Below, in pieces: positions 42,855 through 51,018 of a stretch of 64,000 bases of DNA. The stretch comes from an uncultured Acidobacteriia bacterium (lineage in GTDB: Bacteria > Acidobacteriota > Terriglobia > Bryobacterales > Bryobacteraceae): positions 44,186-108,185 of the forward strand of contig CAINNJ010000067.1 of assembly GCA_903851195.1 (NCBI GenBank), read 5' to 3'. The number at the start of each line of letters is the position of its first letter. Positions within the stretch are counted from its first letter, which is position 1. The translations under genes were made by a program, and so were the position numbers. A model generated the notes under the pieces. The model ran no database searches and was not told where the DNA came from. It saw only the letters and a program-made list of their open reading frames with translations.

Positions 42855-43664
42855 ATGCAGCAAAGTTCACACGCCACGGGTGCAGGATTTCAGCGACTGG
42901 TTGAAATTATGGCCCGGTTGCGCGCTCCCGATGGCTGCCCGTGGGATCGCGAACAGAATTTCGCATCCATTAAGAAATACACGCTCGAAGAGACTTACGA
43001 AGTCCTGGATGCGATCGACCGGCAGGACTGGTCAGACCTTCGGGAAGAGCTGGGCGATTTCCTGCTCCAGGCCGTGTTTTATGCGCAGATGGCGTCGGAA
43101 GAAAACCTCTTCAACATCGACGATTCGCTGGATGCCATTAATGAAAAGCTGGTGCGCCGGCATCCTCATATCTTTGCCGATGCCGTGGCCGAAACCGGCT
43201 CGCAGGTTCTGAAGCAGTGGAATGAGATCAAGGCCGAAGAGCGCAAGCTGAAGCCGGAAAAGCCGCAGGGATTACTCGATACGGTGCCTCGCGCGTTGCC
43301 CGCGCTGGTGGAAGCGCAGCAGATTACGTCGCGCGCGGCAGGGGTCGGTTTCGACTGGGAAAATGCCGGGCAGGTGATGGACAAGTTGCATGAGGAGATC
43401 GCCGAATTCAATGTCGCCCGCGAAGCCGTTTCCGCCGATCAGATGGAAGACGAACTGGGCGACCTGTTATTCGTGATCGTCAATCTGGCGCGCTTCGTGA
43501 AGGTGGATCCCGAACAGGCGCTGCGCCGAACGAACAGCAAATTCCGTGCCCGTTTCGGGCACATTGAACGCCGCCTCGAAGAACAGGGCCGAAAGGTCTC
43601 CGGCACACCCATTGAAGAACTGGAGGCGCTGTGGCAAGAAGCAAAAACGCATCCCCTCACATAG
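42855..43664 (+). CDS. mazG: Nucleoside triphosphate pyrophosphohydrolase
   Basis: 269 residues, a two-domain MazG. CPWDREQNFASIKKYTLEET and EELGDFLLQAVFYAQMA give the first EExxE...ExxD set; KLHEEIAEF and EDELGDLLFVIVNLAR give the second. It hydrolyses non-canonical or excess NTPs to NMP and pyrophosphate. The ATG at 42855 is preferred over a TTG at 42834. It is the first gene of a six-gene operon in which each gene overlaps the next. Confidence 0.93.
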   Translation: MQQSSHATGAGFQRLVEIMARLRAPDGCPWDREQNFASIKKYTLEETYEVLDAIDRQDWSDLREELGDFLLQAVFYAQMASEENLFNIDDSLDAINEKLVRRHPHIFADAVAETGSQVLKQWNEIKAEERKLKPEKPQGLLDTVPRALPALVEAQQITSRAAGVGFDWENAGQVMDKLHEEIAEFNVAREAVSADQMEDELGDLLFVIVNLARFVKVDPEQALRRTNSKFRARFGHIERRLEEQGRKVSGTPIEELEALWQEAKTHPLT

Positions 43665-44389
43665 AAATCGAAGTCCTGCGAACGGAGCAGCAGTTCCGCG
43701 AAGCTGTCGCGCTGCAAAAGAAGATCTGGGGATTCGACGATATCGAACTGCTGCCCGTTCGCTTTTTCGTTGTTGCGACCAAGGTTGGCGGCCAGGCGTT
43801 CGGCGCGTGGGAGGCCGGCCGGATGATCGCGTTCTGCATGGCCATTCCCGGATTGAAGCCGGGCGGCAAGAGTTATCTGCACAGTCACATGCTCGGCGTG
43901 CTGCCCGAATACCGCGACTTCGGCGTCGGCAGGCGTTTGAAACTGCGGCAGCGGGAAGACGCGATGGCGCGGGGCATCGAGCTCATCGAGTGGACCTTCG
44001 ATCCGCTGGAGATCAAGAACGCGTATTTCAACATTGAGCGCCTGGGCGCGGTGGTGCGGCGGTATGTGAGGAATCAGTACGGCACCACTACAAGCCACCT
44101 GCATGGCGGGCTGCCCACGGATCGCTGCACGGCGGAGTGGTGGGTGAGTTCCGAGCGTGTGCGCAGCATTGTTGCGGGCGAACCGGCGGAGTTTCCCGCG
44201 ATCGCCGCGCGCATCTCGGTTCCGGCCGATATCGCCGATCTTCGCCGTAACGATCCGAAGGGCGCGCGCGCGGTGCAGTCCCGCATCGCCGACGAGTTCG
44301 AAGCCGCCTTCGATCGCGGACTGACCGTGGTGGGCCTGAACCGGAGCGCCGAAGAAGGCACCTATTTACTCGCTGAGGTAAACCCTTGA
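43631..44389 (+). CDS. GNAT-family N-acyltransferase (COG3375-like)
   Basis: 252 residues from a GTG at 43631, overlapping the end of mazG by 34 bases. The acyl-CoA site motif MLGVLPEYRDFGVGRRLKLRQRE is clear, and EWTFDPLEIKNAYFNIERLGAVVRRY is typical of the predicted acetyltransferase group often placed next to NSAR/OSBS genes. In Geobacillus such a GNAT protein succinylates D-amino acids before racemisation by NSAR. The adjacent enolase-family gene makes that role plausible here, by inference. Confidence 0.85.
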   Translation: MARSKNASPHIEIEVLRTEQQFREAVALQKKIWGFDDIELLPVRFFVVATKVGGQAFGAWEAGRMIAFCMAIPGLKPGGKSYLHSHMLGVLPEYRDFGVGRRLKLRQREDAMARGIELIEWTFDPLEIKNAYFNIERLGAVVRRYVRNQYGTTTSHLHGGLPTDRCTAEWWVSSERVRSIVAGEPAEFPAIAARISVPADIADLRRNDPKGARAVQSRIADEFEAAFDRGLTVVGLNRSAEEGTYLLAEVNP

Positions 44390-45495
44390 AGCTCGACCGC
44401 ATCGTGCTGCGGCATCTGCAAATGCCGCTCGTCCACTTCTTTGAAACCAGCTTTTCGCGGACTTACAGCCGGCACATCGTCATTGTGGAAGCGGTGAGCG
44501 ACGGGCTCTCCGGCTGGGGTGAGATCACGGCGGGCGAAAACCCGTTTTACAACGAAGAGTGGACCGAATCCGCGTGGATGATTGCGCGGGACTACGTGGC
44601 GCCGCGACTGGTGAATCGTGAGTTGGCGTCGGCTTCGGATGTGGATCCGCTGACCCGTCATATCCGTGGCCACAACATGGCGCGCGGCGGCGTGGAAGCC
44701 GCTGTCTGGGATCTGCAGGCGCGACAGAACGGGAATCCGCTGTGGAAGGAAATCGGCGGCGGCGCGCGGAAGGAGATTCCCTGCGGCGTCTCGATCGGCA
44801 TTCAGGACACGGTGGAACAGTTGCTCGGCAAGATCGAACAGGAACTGGCCGATGGCTACCAGCGGATCAAGATGAAGATCAAGCCCGGGTGGGACATCGA
44901 CGTGATTCGTCAGGTGCGGGAGCGTTTTCCGACGATCCGGCTCATGGCGGATGCGAACTCGGCTTATACGCTGGCCGACGCGGACCGGCTGAAACAGCTG
45001 GACGATTTCTATCTGATGATGATCGAGCAGCCGCTGGCGCACGACGACATCATCGATCACGCCGCGCTGCAGCCGCAGCTGGCCACGCCTGTCTGTCTCG
45101 ATGAGTGCATTCGTTCCGCCCACCATGCCGAACAGGCGATTCGGCTGAAGGCGGGTCGAATCGTCAATATTAAGCTCGGGCGGGTGGGCGGCTTCGCGGA
45201 AGCCAAACGAGTACACGACGTCTGTGAAGCGGCTTCCGTCCCCGTGTGGTGTGGCGGCATGCTGGAAGCGGGTATCGGGCGGGCGCACAATATCGCGCTC
45301 GCGACGCTGCCGAATTTCACGCTTCCCGGCGATGTTTCGGCCAGCAAGCGCTACTGGAAGCAGGACATCATCGTGCCTCCCGTGGAGACAACCGCGCAGG
45401 GCACCATCGTGGTCCGGGACGAGCCTGGGCTCGGTTATGAACTCGACCGCGATTTCATGGACCACATCACATTCCGCACGGAAACGGTGAGTTGA
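44386..45495 (+). CDS. Enolase-superfamily NSAR/OSBS (N-succinylamino acid racemase / o-succinylbenzoate synthase)
   Basis: 369 residues. Active-site residues of the MLE-like NSAR/OSBS group are intact: the KxK pair in RIKMKIKPG, Asp in LMADANSAY, Glu in MIEQPLAHDD, Asp in VCLDECIRS and the opposite Lys in NIKLGRVGG. The TTG start at 44386 overlaps the GNAT stop (TTGA) and is preceded by GAGGT, so coupling is strong. Next to a GNAT acyltransferase, racemisation of N-succinyl amino acids is more likely than menaquinone synthesis, but both reactions occur in this family. The required desuccinylase is not in the window. Confidence 0.85.
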   Translation: MKLDRIVLRHLQMPLVHFFETSFSRTYSRHIVIVEAVSDGLSGWGEITAGENPFYNEEWTESAWMIARDYVAPRLVNRELASASDVDPLTRHIRGHNMARGGVEAAVWDLQARQNGNPLWKEIGGGARKEIPCGVSIGIQDTVEQLLGKIEQELADGYQRIKMKIKPGWDIDVIRQVRERFPTIRLMADANSAYTLADADRLKQLDDFYLMMIEQPLAHDDIIDHAALQPQLATPVCLDECIRSAHHAEQAIRLKAGRIVNIKLGRVGGFAEAKRVHDVCEAASVPVWCGGMLEAGIGRAHNIALATLPNFTLPGDVSASKRYWKQDIIVPPVETTAQGTIVVRDEPGLGYELDRDFMDHITFRTETVS

Positions 45496-46376
45496 ACCCT
45501 TCCTACTCGCTTTACCTGCTCATCGGCGTGATGCTGCTGTGCTGGTCCGGCAACTATATCGCCGCCAAGATTGTTTTTCGTGAACTGCCGGCGGCGCTGG
45601 TGATCTGTCTGCGAACCATGGTCTCCGCCGCGCTGATGATTCCGATTTACTGGCGTCAGTCGCGCAACTCGCCTTCCGTGTGGACCGGACGCGAATTCTG
45701 GCTGCTGGTTGGTTTGGGCGTGGGTGGCATCACCCTGAACCAGTTCTTCTGGACGTTCGGTGTCGCGCGCACCACGGTGGTGCATTCCTCCATGATCATG
45801 GGCACGACGCCGCTTTGGGTGCTGCTGATCGCCGGCGCGATCGGACTGGAGCGCATCACGATGCCGAAAGTGGCGGGGATCTTCATCGCGCTGGCGGGCG
45901 TGGCGTTGCTGCAGTTCGCGCGGGTCAAAAGCGGCGCCAACGGACCGACGGTGCTGGGCGATTTTCTCGTCCTGCTGTGCGCTCTGGCGCTGGCCGCCAT
46001 GACGGCGCTGGGGAAGAGACATAAGCCACAATCGGGCGGCATCGCGGTCAATGCCGTGGGATATGTGGTGGGAACGCTGCTGCTGTTGCCGCTGTTCTGG
46101 CAGGCGGCGCGGAACTTCGATTTCAGTCGCGTTTCGGCAGGCGCGTGGGCCGGCGTGTTCTACATGGGAGCGTTTTCCTCCGTCACCGGCTATCTGATTT
46201 ATTACTACGCACTGGCGCGTATCCCGGCCTCGCGAATGGCCGCGTTTCAGTACCTGCAGCCGGTCTTCGCGAGCCTTATGGCAGTGGTGATTCTGGGCGA
46301 GCACCTGGGGGCTTCGGCGCTTGCCGCGGGCGCCATTATCTTCACCGGCGTGTTCGTCACGGAGAGGTTCGGATGA
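45492..46376 (+). CDS. EamA/DMT-family transporter
   Basis: 294 residues with about ten membrane helices and the two-fold EamA repeat (LLCWSGNYIAAKIVFRELP in the first half, YYYALARIPASRMAAFQYLQPVFA near the end). Such proteins export amino acids or other small metabolites. The TTG start at 45492 overlaps the previous stop (TTGA), the second such junction in this operon. In context it could export an amino acid made by the GNAT-NSAR pair, by inference. Confidence 0.88.
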   Translation: MNPSYSLYLLIGVMLLCWSGNYIAAKIVFRELPAALVICLRTMVSAALMIPIYWRQSRNSPSVWTGREFWLLVGLGVGGITLNQFFWTFGVARTTVVHSSMIMGTTPLWVLLIAGAIGLERITMPKVAGIFIALAGVALLQFARVKSGANGPTVLGDFLVLLCALALAAMTALGKRHKPQSGGIAVNAVGYVVGTLLLLPLFWQAARNFDFSRVSAGAWAGVFYMGAFSSVTGYLIYYYALARIPASRMAAFQYLQPVFASLMAVVILGEHLGASALAAGAIIFTGVFVTERFG

Positions 46377-47641
46377 GCGCGTTCACCCGCCTGCTCCGGA
46401 CCAACCGGAATTATCGTTTCACATGGTCCGGCCAGGTGGTCAGCGAGGTGGGCGATCACTTCAACAACATCGCGGTGATGAGCCTCGCGATGGAGCACCG
46501 GAATCCCGGGCTTGTCGTGACCGGGGTTTTTCTGGCACGGGCGGTAGCGATGCTGCTGGCGGGTCCCATCGCCGGTGTGCTGCTGGACCGGCTCAACCGC
46601 AAGAAGGTGATGATTGCGAGCGACCTGGTGCGGGCCGTGATCGCTCTGGGTTTTATCGCGGCGCTGACTTACAAGGCCGACTGGCTGCTGTTCGTACTCA
46701 GCGCGATGCTCATGTTCGCTTCGCCGTTTTTCACCAGCGGACGCGCTTCCATCCTGCCGGGTATCGCGACGCCGGAAGAACTGCATTCCGCGAATACGAT
46801 GACGCAGACCACGTCCTGGGCGAGCCTGACGATTGGCGCGTTTCTCGGCGCGGTCGGCGTGCAGGCCGGATACGTGGTTGCGTTCAGCTTCAACGCTCTG
46901 TCGTTCGTGGTGTCCGCACTGTGCATCTCGCAACTAAGGAGGCCGGAGGGATTCCGCGTGGTCGGCGCGGAGCACAAACACAAGACAACCGGACTCGCGC
47001 AGTACCGCGAAGGGCTGCAATACATGCGGTCCACGCCGCTGGTGGCTGGCGTGGCGATGGTGAGTATCGGCTGGGCGAGCGGGGGCGGCGCCGCGCAGAT
47101 TCTGTTCAGCCTTTTCGGCGAGAAAGTCTTCAACGCCGGCCCCGCGGGAATCGGCGTTATCTGGGGCTGCGCGGGTGTCGGCCTGCTCATCGGCGGCGCC
47201 ACGGGTTACTGGCTGGGCAAGCGCCTGAGTTTCGTGCAGTACAAGCGCACCATCGCGATCGTTTACGTGATTCACGGCGGCGCTTATATTCTCTTCAGCC
47301 AAATGCCGACCATCGGCTGGGCGTGTGTGTTTATCGCGCTCTCCCGCGCGGCGGTGGCGATCAGTTCGGTGCTCAATTTTTCGCAACTGCTGCGTCATGT
47401 GGAGGATCGTTTCCGCGGCCGTGTGTTCGCCACGATGGAGTCCATTACGTGGTCCACCATGCTGCTCTCGATGATGGCGGCGGGCGCGGCGTCCATTACG
47501 TTTAGTCCGAGGACAATCGGCGCGTGGTCGGGCGCGATCAGTTCCACCACGGCGATTGCGTGGACGTGGATGAACTGGCGCGGGCACCTGCCGGAACCGC
47601 CGTTACAGGAAGTCAAAGAAGAAGATGACACTGCAGAATAA
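46373..47641 (+). CDS. MFS transporter (MFS_3-like exporter)
   Basis: 422 residues from the ATG at 46373, which overlaps the EamA stop by four bases (ATGA). A longer frame from 46145 lies inside the EamA gene and is rejected. Twelve membrane helices are expected; AGVLLDRLNRKKVMIASDLVRA is the typical loop 2-3 motif. The family includes enterobactin- and macrolide-exporter-like proteins. Substrate unknown. Confidence 0.87.
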   Translation: MSAFTRLLRTNRNYRFTWSGQVVSEVGDHFNNIAVMSLAMEHRNPGLVVTGVFLARAVAMLLAGPIAGVLLDRLNRKKVMIASDLVRAVIALGFIAALTYKADWLLFVLSAMLMFASPFFTSGRASILPGIATPEELHSANTMTQTTSWASLTIGAFLGAVGVQAGYVVAFSFNALSFVVSALCISQLRRPEGFRVVGAEHKHKTTGLAQYREGLQYMRSTPLVAGVAMVSIGWASGGGAAQILFSLFGEKVFNAGPAGIGVIWGCAGVGLLIGGATGYWLGKRLSFVQYKRTIAIVYVIHGGAYILFSQMPTIGWACVFIALSRAAVAISSVLNFSQLLRHVEDRFRGRVFATMESITWSTMLLSMMAAGAASITFSPRTIGAWSGAISSTTAIAWTWMNWRGHLPEPPLQEVKEEDDTAE

Positions 47642-48326
47642 AGTGATTCTGGTCACCGGCGGCGCCAAACGCATCGGCCGGTCGATCGCCCTGGCCCTCG
47701 CCGAAGAAGGAGCCGATGTGGCGATTCACTACGGGACTTCGGAAGCCGAAGCGCGCGCTCTCGGCTTCCCCTGTTTTCAGGCGGATCTGGAAAGCGTGCC
47801 GGAGATTCGCGCCCTGTTCGACCGGGTCGCGAACCACTTCGGGCGTATGGACGGGGTGGTCAACAATGCCGCCCGCTTCACCCGGTTCGACCCGCTGGAT
47901 ATCGAAGAAGCGGACTGGGATTTCATCCACTCGGTGAACCTGAAGTCGGTGTTCTTCTGCTGTCAGGCCGCGGCGAAAATCATGCTGCCGCAGGGCGGCG
48001 GAAGCATCGTCAATATCAGTTCTCTGGGCGCGCTCCGGCCGTGGGAGGAACATGCCCACTACTGCGCGTCCAAGGCCGGCGTGGTGATGCTGACGAAAGC
48101 TCTGGCGAAAGCCTGGGCGCCGCATATTGCCGTGAACACAGTGGCGCCGGGCGTGATTCCTTTCGACGCCATCGACGCTCGGATCGAGAAGTTTATCGCC
48201 GCCTCGCCGGCAAAACGCGCCGGCACGGGTGAGGAGGTCGCCGAAGCGGTCCTCAACTTCCTGCGCGGCAGCCGGTTCACCACCGGACAGCTAGTCGCGG
48301 TGGACGGTGGTCTGAGTCAGCGATAG
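47625..48326 (+). CDS. SDR-family oxidoreductase, pteridine-reductase-like
   Basis: 233 residues. Cofactor motif TGGAKRIGRSIA, NNAARF, catalytic Ser in NISSLGA, YCASKAG and the late GQLVAVDGG. The GGAKRIG form and the short length resemble pteridine/dihydrofolate reductases (FolM/PTR1 group), but the substrate is not certain. It overlaps the MFS gene by 17 bases and, at its 3' end, the convergent ribE gene by 36 bases. Last gene of the mazG operon. Confidence 0.85.
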   Translation: MTLQNKVILVTGGAKRIGRSIALALAEEGADVAIHYGTSEAEARALGFPCFQADLESVPEIRALFDRVANHFGRMDGVVNNAARFTRFDPLDIEEADWDFIHSVNLKSVFFCCQAAAKIMLPQGGGSIVNISSLGALRPWEEHAHYCASKAGVVMLTKALAKAWAPHIAVNTVAPGVIPFDAIDARIEKFIAASPAKRAGTGEEVAEAVLNFLRGSRFTTGQLVAVDGGLSQR

Positions 48327-48878
48327 CAGACGGTCCACGTGCTTGGCGATCATGTCGCACTCCACGTTGATGCGGTCGCCAGGCTGACGCGCGTGCAGGT
48401 TGGTGGCTTCCCAGGTGTGCGGGATGATGGCGACTTTCACGACGCCGTCCTGCATGGCGGCGATGGTGAGGCTGATGCCGTCCAGACAGATGGAGCCCTT
48501 GTAGACCAGCAGCCGGTCCAGTTCCTTCGGCACCCGTACGGTGATGCCCTGGTCGTCGCGGGTTTCCAGAACGCCGGTCCCGTCCACGTGGCCCTGCACC
48601 AGATGCCCGGAGAGCCGGGTCTGCAGCATCAGAGGACGCTCCAGATTCACCGGATCGCCCGGCTTCAGGTCGCCCAGATTGCTGCGGTCCAGAGTCTCCC
48701 GCGCGAGATCCGCCGCGAAGCCGTCCGCGCGGATTTCCACGGCGGTGAGGCAGACTCCGTTCACGGCAATGCTCGCGCCGAGCGTCAGATCGTCCAGCAC
48801 CTTCGCGCAATGCAGGGACAACCGCCCGCCTTCGCACAGCACCACACGGCCCACTTCTTCCACGATTCCGGTAAACAC
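48291..48878 (-). CDS. ribE: Riboflavin synthase, alpha subunit
   Basis: 195 residues in two lumazine-binding repeats. It begins VFTGIVEEVG, the typical N terminus, from a GTG at 48878 one base past the ribD stop, with AAAGGA about ten bases upstream. ITVNGVCLT-type motifs appear as IAVNGVCLTAV and ICLDGISLTIA, and SGHLVQGHVDG is intact. It converts two 6,7-dimethyl-8-ribityllumazine molecules to riboflavin. Third gene of ftsY-ribD-ribE. Confidence 0.94.
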   Translation of the reverse strand: MFTGIVEEVGRVVLCEGGRLSLHCAKVLDDLTLGASIAVNGVCLTAVEIRADGFAADLARETLDRSNLGDLKPGDPVNLERPLMLQTRLSGHLVQGHVDGTGVLETRDDQGITVRVPKELDRLLVYKGSICLDGISLTIAAMQDGVVKVAIIPHTWEATNLHARQPGDRINVECDMIAKHVDRLLSLTQTTVHRD

Positions 48879-48879
48879 G

Positions 48880-49983
48880 TCAGACGTCCTTTCTGATATA
48901 CGCTTCCACCGCGAACTCATCGGGCGGAATGGGATGCAGCGTGGTGCGGTCCAGACGAATGGCGTCCATGCGGCGCAACCGTCCCGCGCCGCCCACCATG
49001 GGAAGCGATTCGAGGCCGCCCAGAATCTTGGGCGCGTAGTAGAGGAACACCTTGTCCACGGCGCCCGATTCCAGCGCCGCCCAGTTGACCTTGCTGCCCG
49101 CTTCGATCATCGCCGAGAGGCACTTCCGCTCGCCGAGGACGGCCACGACGTCCCGGATGTCGGTGCGTCCGCGCGGGCCATCGAAGATCCGCACTTCCAC
49201 GCCTTTGTTTTCGAGCGCGCGGCGCCGCTCCGCGGAAGCGGCCGAGGTGGTCGCCACCAGAACGTCGCCGGCGGCGGACTGCACCAGTTTCGAATCGAGC
49301 GGGAGCCGCAGCGTGGAGTCGAGCACCACGCGCAGCAGGGGACGGGCGCGGGGGAGGCCGGAGCGATCGGTCAGCAGCGGATCGTCGGCCAGCGCCGTGC
49401 CGATGCCCGTGATCATGGCGTCGGTCGCGTGCCGCAGTTCCTGCACGTGGGAACGGGCGCGCTCGCTGGTGATCCAGCCGGTGTTGTCTTCGGGCGCGGC
49501 GATTTTGCCATCGAGCGTCACGGCGCATTTGAGCGTGACGAGCGGGCGGCCCGTCCGGATGAAATGCAGGAAGCCTTCGTTCAGTTTCGCGGCTTCCGCC
49601 TGATGTTCCGGCGACGATTCGACTTCCACTCCCGCCGCCTGCAACCGCCCGACGCCTTCGCCGGAGACCAGGGGATTGGGGTCGCCCAGAGCCACCATGA
49701 CTTTCGCCACGCCGGCGGCGATCAGAGCGTCGCAGCAGGGTCCGGTGCGCCCGGTATGCGAGCAGGGTTCCAGGGTGACGTAGGCTGTCGCGCCACGCGC
49801 CCGGTCGCCCGCTTCTTCGAGCGCCAGCACTTCGGCGTGCTTCACGCCTTCCCACGTGTGGAAACCGCGCCCCACCACCTCGCCGCCATTCACCATCACG
49901 CAGCCCACCAGGGGATTTGGCGAGGCGAGCGCCACGCCCCGGCGCGCCAGCGCGAGGGCCTCTTTCATGTAGTCGTGAGTCAT
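48880..49983 (-). CDS. ribD: Bifunctional diaminohydroxyphosphoribosylaminopyrimidine deaminase / reductase
   Basis: 367 residues. The N-terminal cytidine-deaminase-like domain has the zinc site HAEVLAL and PCSHTGRTGPCCDAL. The C-terminal reductase domain has LKCAVTLDGKIA, SERARSHVQELRHATDAMITGIGT and a final EAGSKVNWAALESGAVDKVFLYYAPKI-type region. It carries out the second and third steps of riboflavin synthesis. Its start overlaps the stop of ftsY by four bases (ATGA). Confidence 0.94.
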   Translation of the reverse strand: MTHDYMKEALALARRGVALASPNPLVGCVMVNGGEVVGRGFHTWEGVKHAEVLALEEAGDRARGATAYVTLEPCSHTGRTGPCCDALIAAGVAKVMVALGDPNPLVSGEGVGRLQAAGVEVESSPEHQAEAAKLNEGFLHFIRTGRPLVTLKCAVTLDGKIAAPEDNTGWITSERARSHVQELRHATDAMITGIGTALADDPLLTDRSGLPRARPLLRVVLDSTLRLPLDSKLVQSAAGDVLVATTSAASAERRRALENKGVEVRIFDGPRGRTDIRDVVAVLGERKCLSAMIEAGSKVNWAALESGAVDKVFLYYAPKILGGLESLPMVGGAGRLRRMDAIRLDRTTLHPIPPDEFAVEAYIRKDV

Positions 49984-50942
49984 TCAGTCGGTTTCGAGGC
50001 GAAGAGAGAGTCGATGAACTTTTCGGGATCGAAGGGCAGCAGGTCGTCCACTTTTTCGCCGACGCCGATGTAGCGGATCGGCAGGCCGAGTTCGCGTGAG
50101 ATCGCCACGATCACGCCGCCTTTGGCGGTGCCGTCCAGTTTGGTGAGCACGATGCCCGTGACGCCGGAGGATTCGGTGAACTTGCGCGCCTGTTCCAGCC
50201 CGTTCTGGCCGGTGGTGGCGTCGAGCACCAGCAGCACTTCGTGTGGCGCATCCGGAATAATGCGGCTTGCGGTGCGGCGCATTTTCTCCAGTTCCAGCAT
50301 CAGATTGGTCTTCGTCTGCAGACGGCCGGCGGTGTCGATGATGACGTAATCCACGTTGCGGGATTTTGCGGCCTGCAGGGCGTCGAACATGACGGCGCTG
50401 GGGTCGGCGCCCGTGTTCTGGCGAATCACCTGGGTGCCGGTGCGTTCGCCCCAGACTTCCAGTTGCTCGATGGCCGCGGCGCGGAAGGTATCGGCCGCGC
50501 AGAGCAACACGGAGCGGCCGTCCGCTTTGAGATGCGCGCAGAGCTTGCCGATGGTGGTGGTCTTCCCCGCCCCATTCACGCCGACCAGCATGACCACCGC
50601 CGGCGGCGCGTCCACGGTCGCCAGCGGCCGGTCGTTCGCCTGCAGCACTTCCAGAAGATATTCGCGGATGAGACCGCGCAGTTCGGTGGAATCGCCGACG
50701 AGTTTGCGGTCCACGCGTTCGCGAATGCGGTCGAGGATTTCTTCGGTGGTCGCCACGCCGATATCGGCGCTGATGAGCGTGTATTCCAGTTCTTCGAGGA
50801 GATCGGCGTCGATCGCCTTCTTACCGGAAATGACGTCTTCGATGCGCGAGATCAGACCGTCGCGGGTCTTTTGGACACCGCTTGCGAGCTTTTCAAGAAG
50901 CGTCGGCTCCTGTTCGACGGAACCGAAAAGGGTTTGAATCAT
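49980..50942 (-). CDS. ftsY: Signal recognition particle receptor FtsY
   Basis: 320 residues from the ATG at 50942, giving a short A domain. NG-domain motifs are all present: GVNGAGKTTTIGKL (G1), ADTFRAAAIEQLEVW, DTAGRLQTKTNLM, TKLDGTAKGG and the final GVGEKVDDLLPFDPEKF. It docks SRP-ribosome complexes at the inner membrane. The frame extends upstream to 51119, but that part is antisense to the permease gene and has no ftsY-like sequence. First gene of ftsY-ribD-ribE. Confidence 0.94.
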   Translation of the reverse strand: MIQTLFGSVEQEPTLLEKLASGVQKTRDGLISRIEDVISGKKAIDADLLEELEYTLISADIGVATTEEILDRIRERVDRKLVGDSTELRGLIREYLLEVLQANDRPLATVDAPPAVVMLVGVNGAGKTTTIGKLCAHLKADGRSVLLCAADTFRAAAIEQLEVWGERTGTQVIRQNTGADPSAVMFDALQAAKSRNVDYVIIDTAGRLQTKTNLMLELEKMRRTASRIIPDAPHEVLLVLDATTGQNGLEQARKFTESSGVTGIVLTKLDGTAKGGVIVAISRELGLPIRYIGVGEKVDDLLPFDPEKFIDSLFASKPTE

Positions 50943-51018
50943 GGGATGCTTCGATGGTAACGCGGGTTCGGGGGCCGCGCTCCGGAACTCATTGCGGGGG
51001 AGCGGTGTCTTTATCCGA

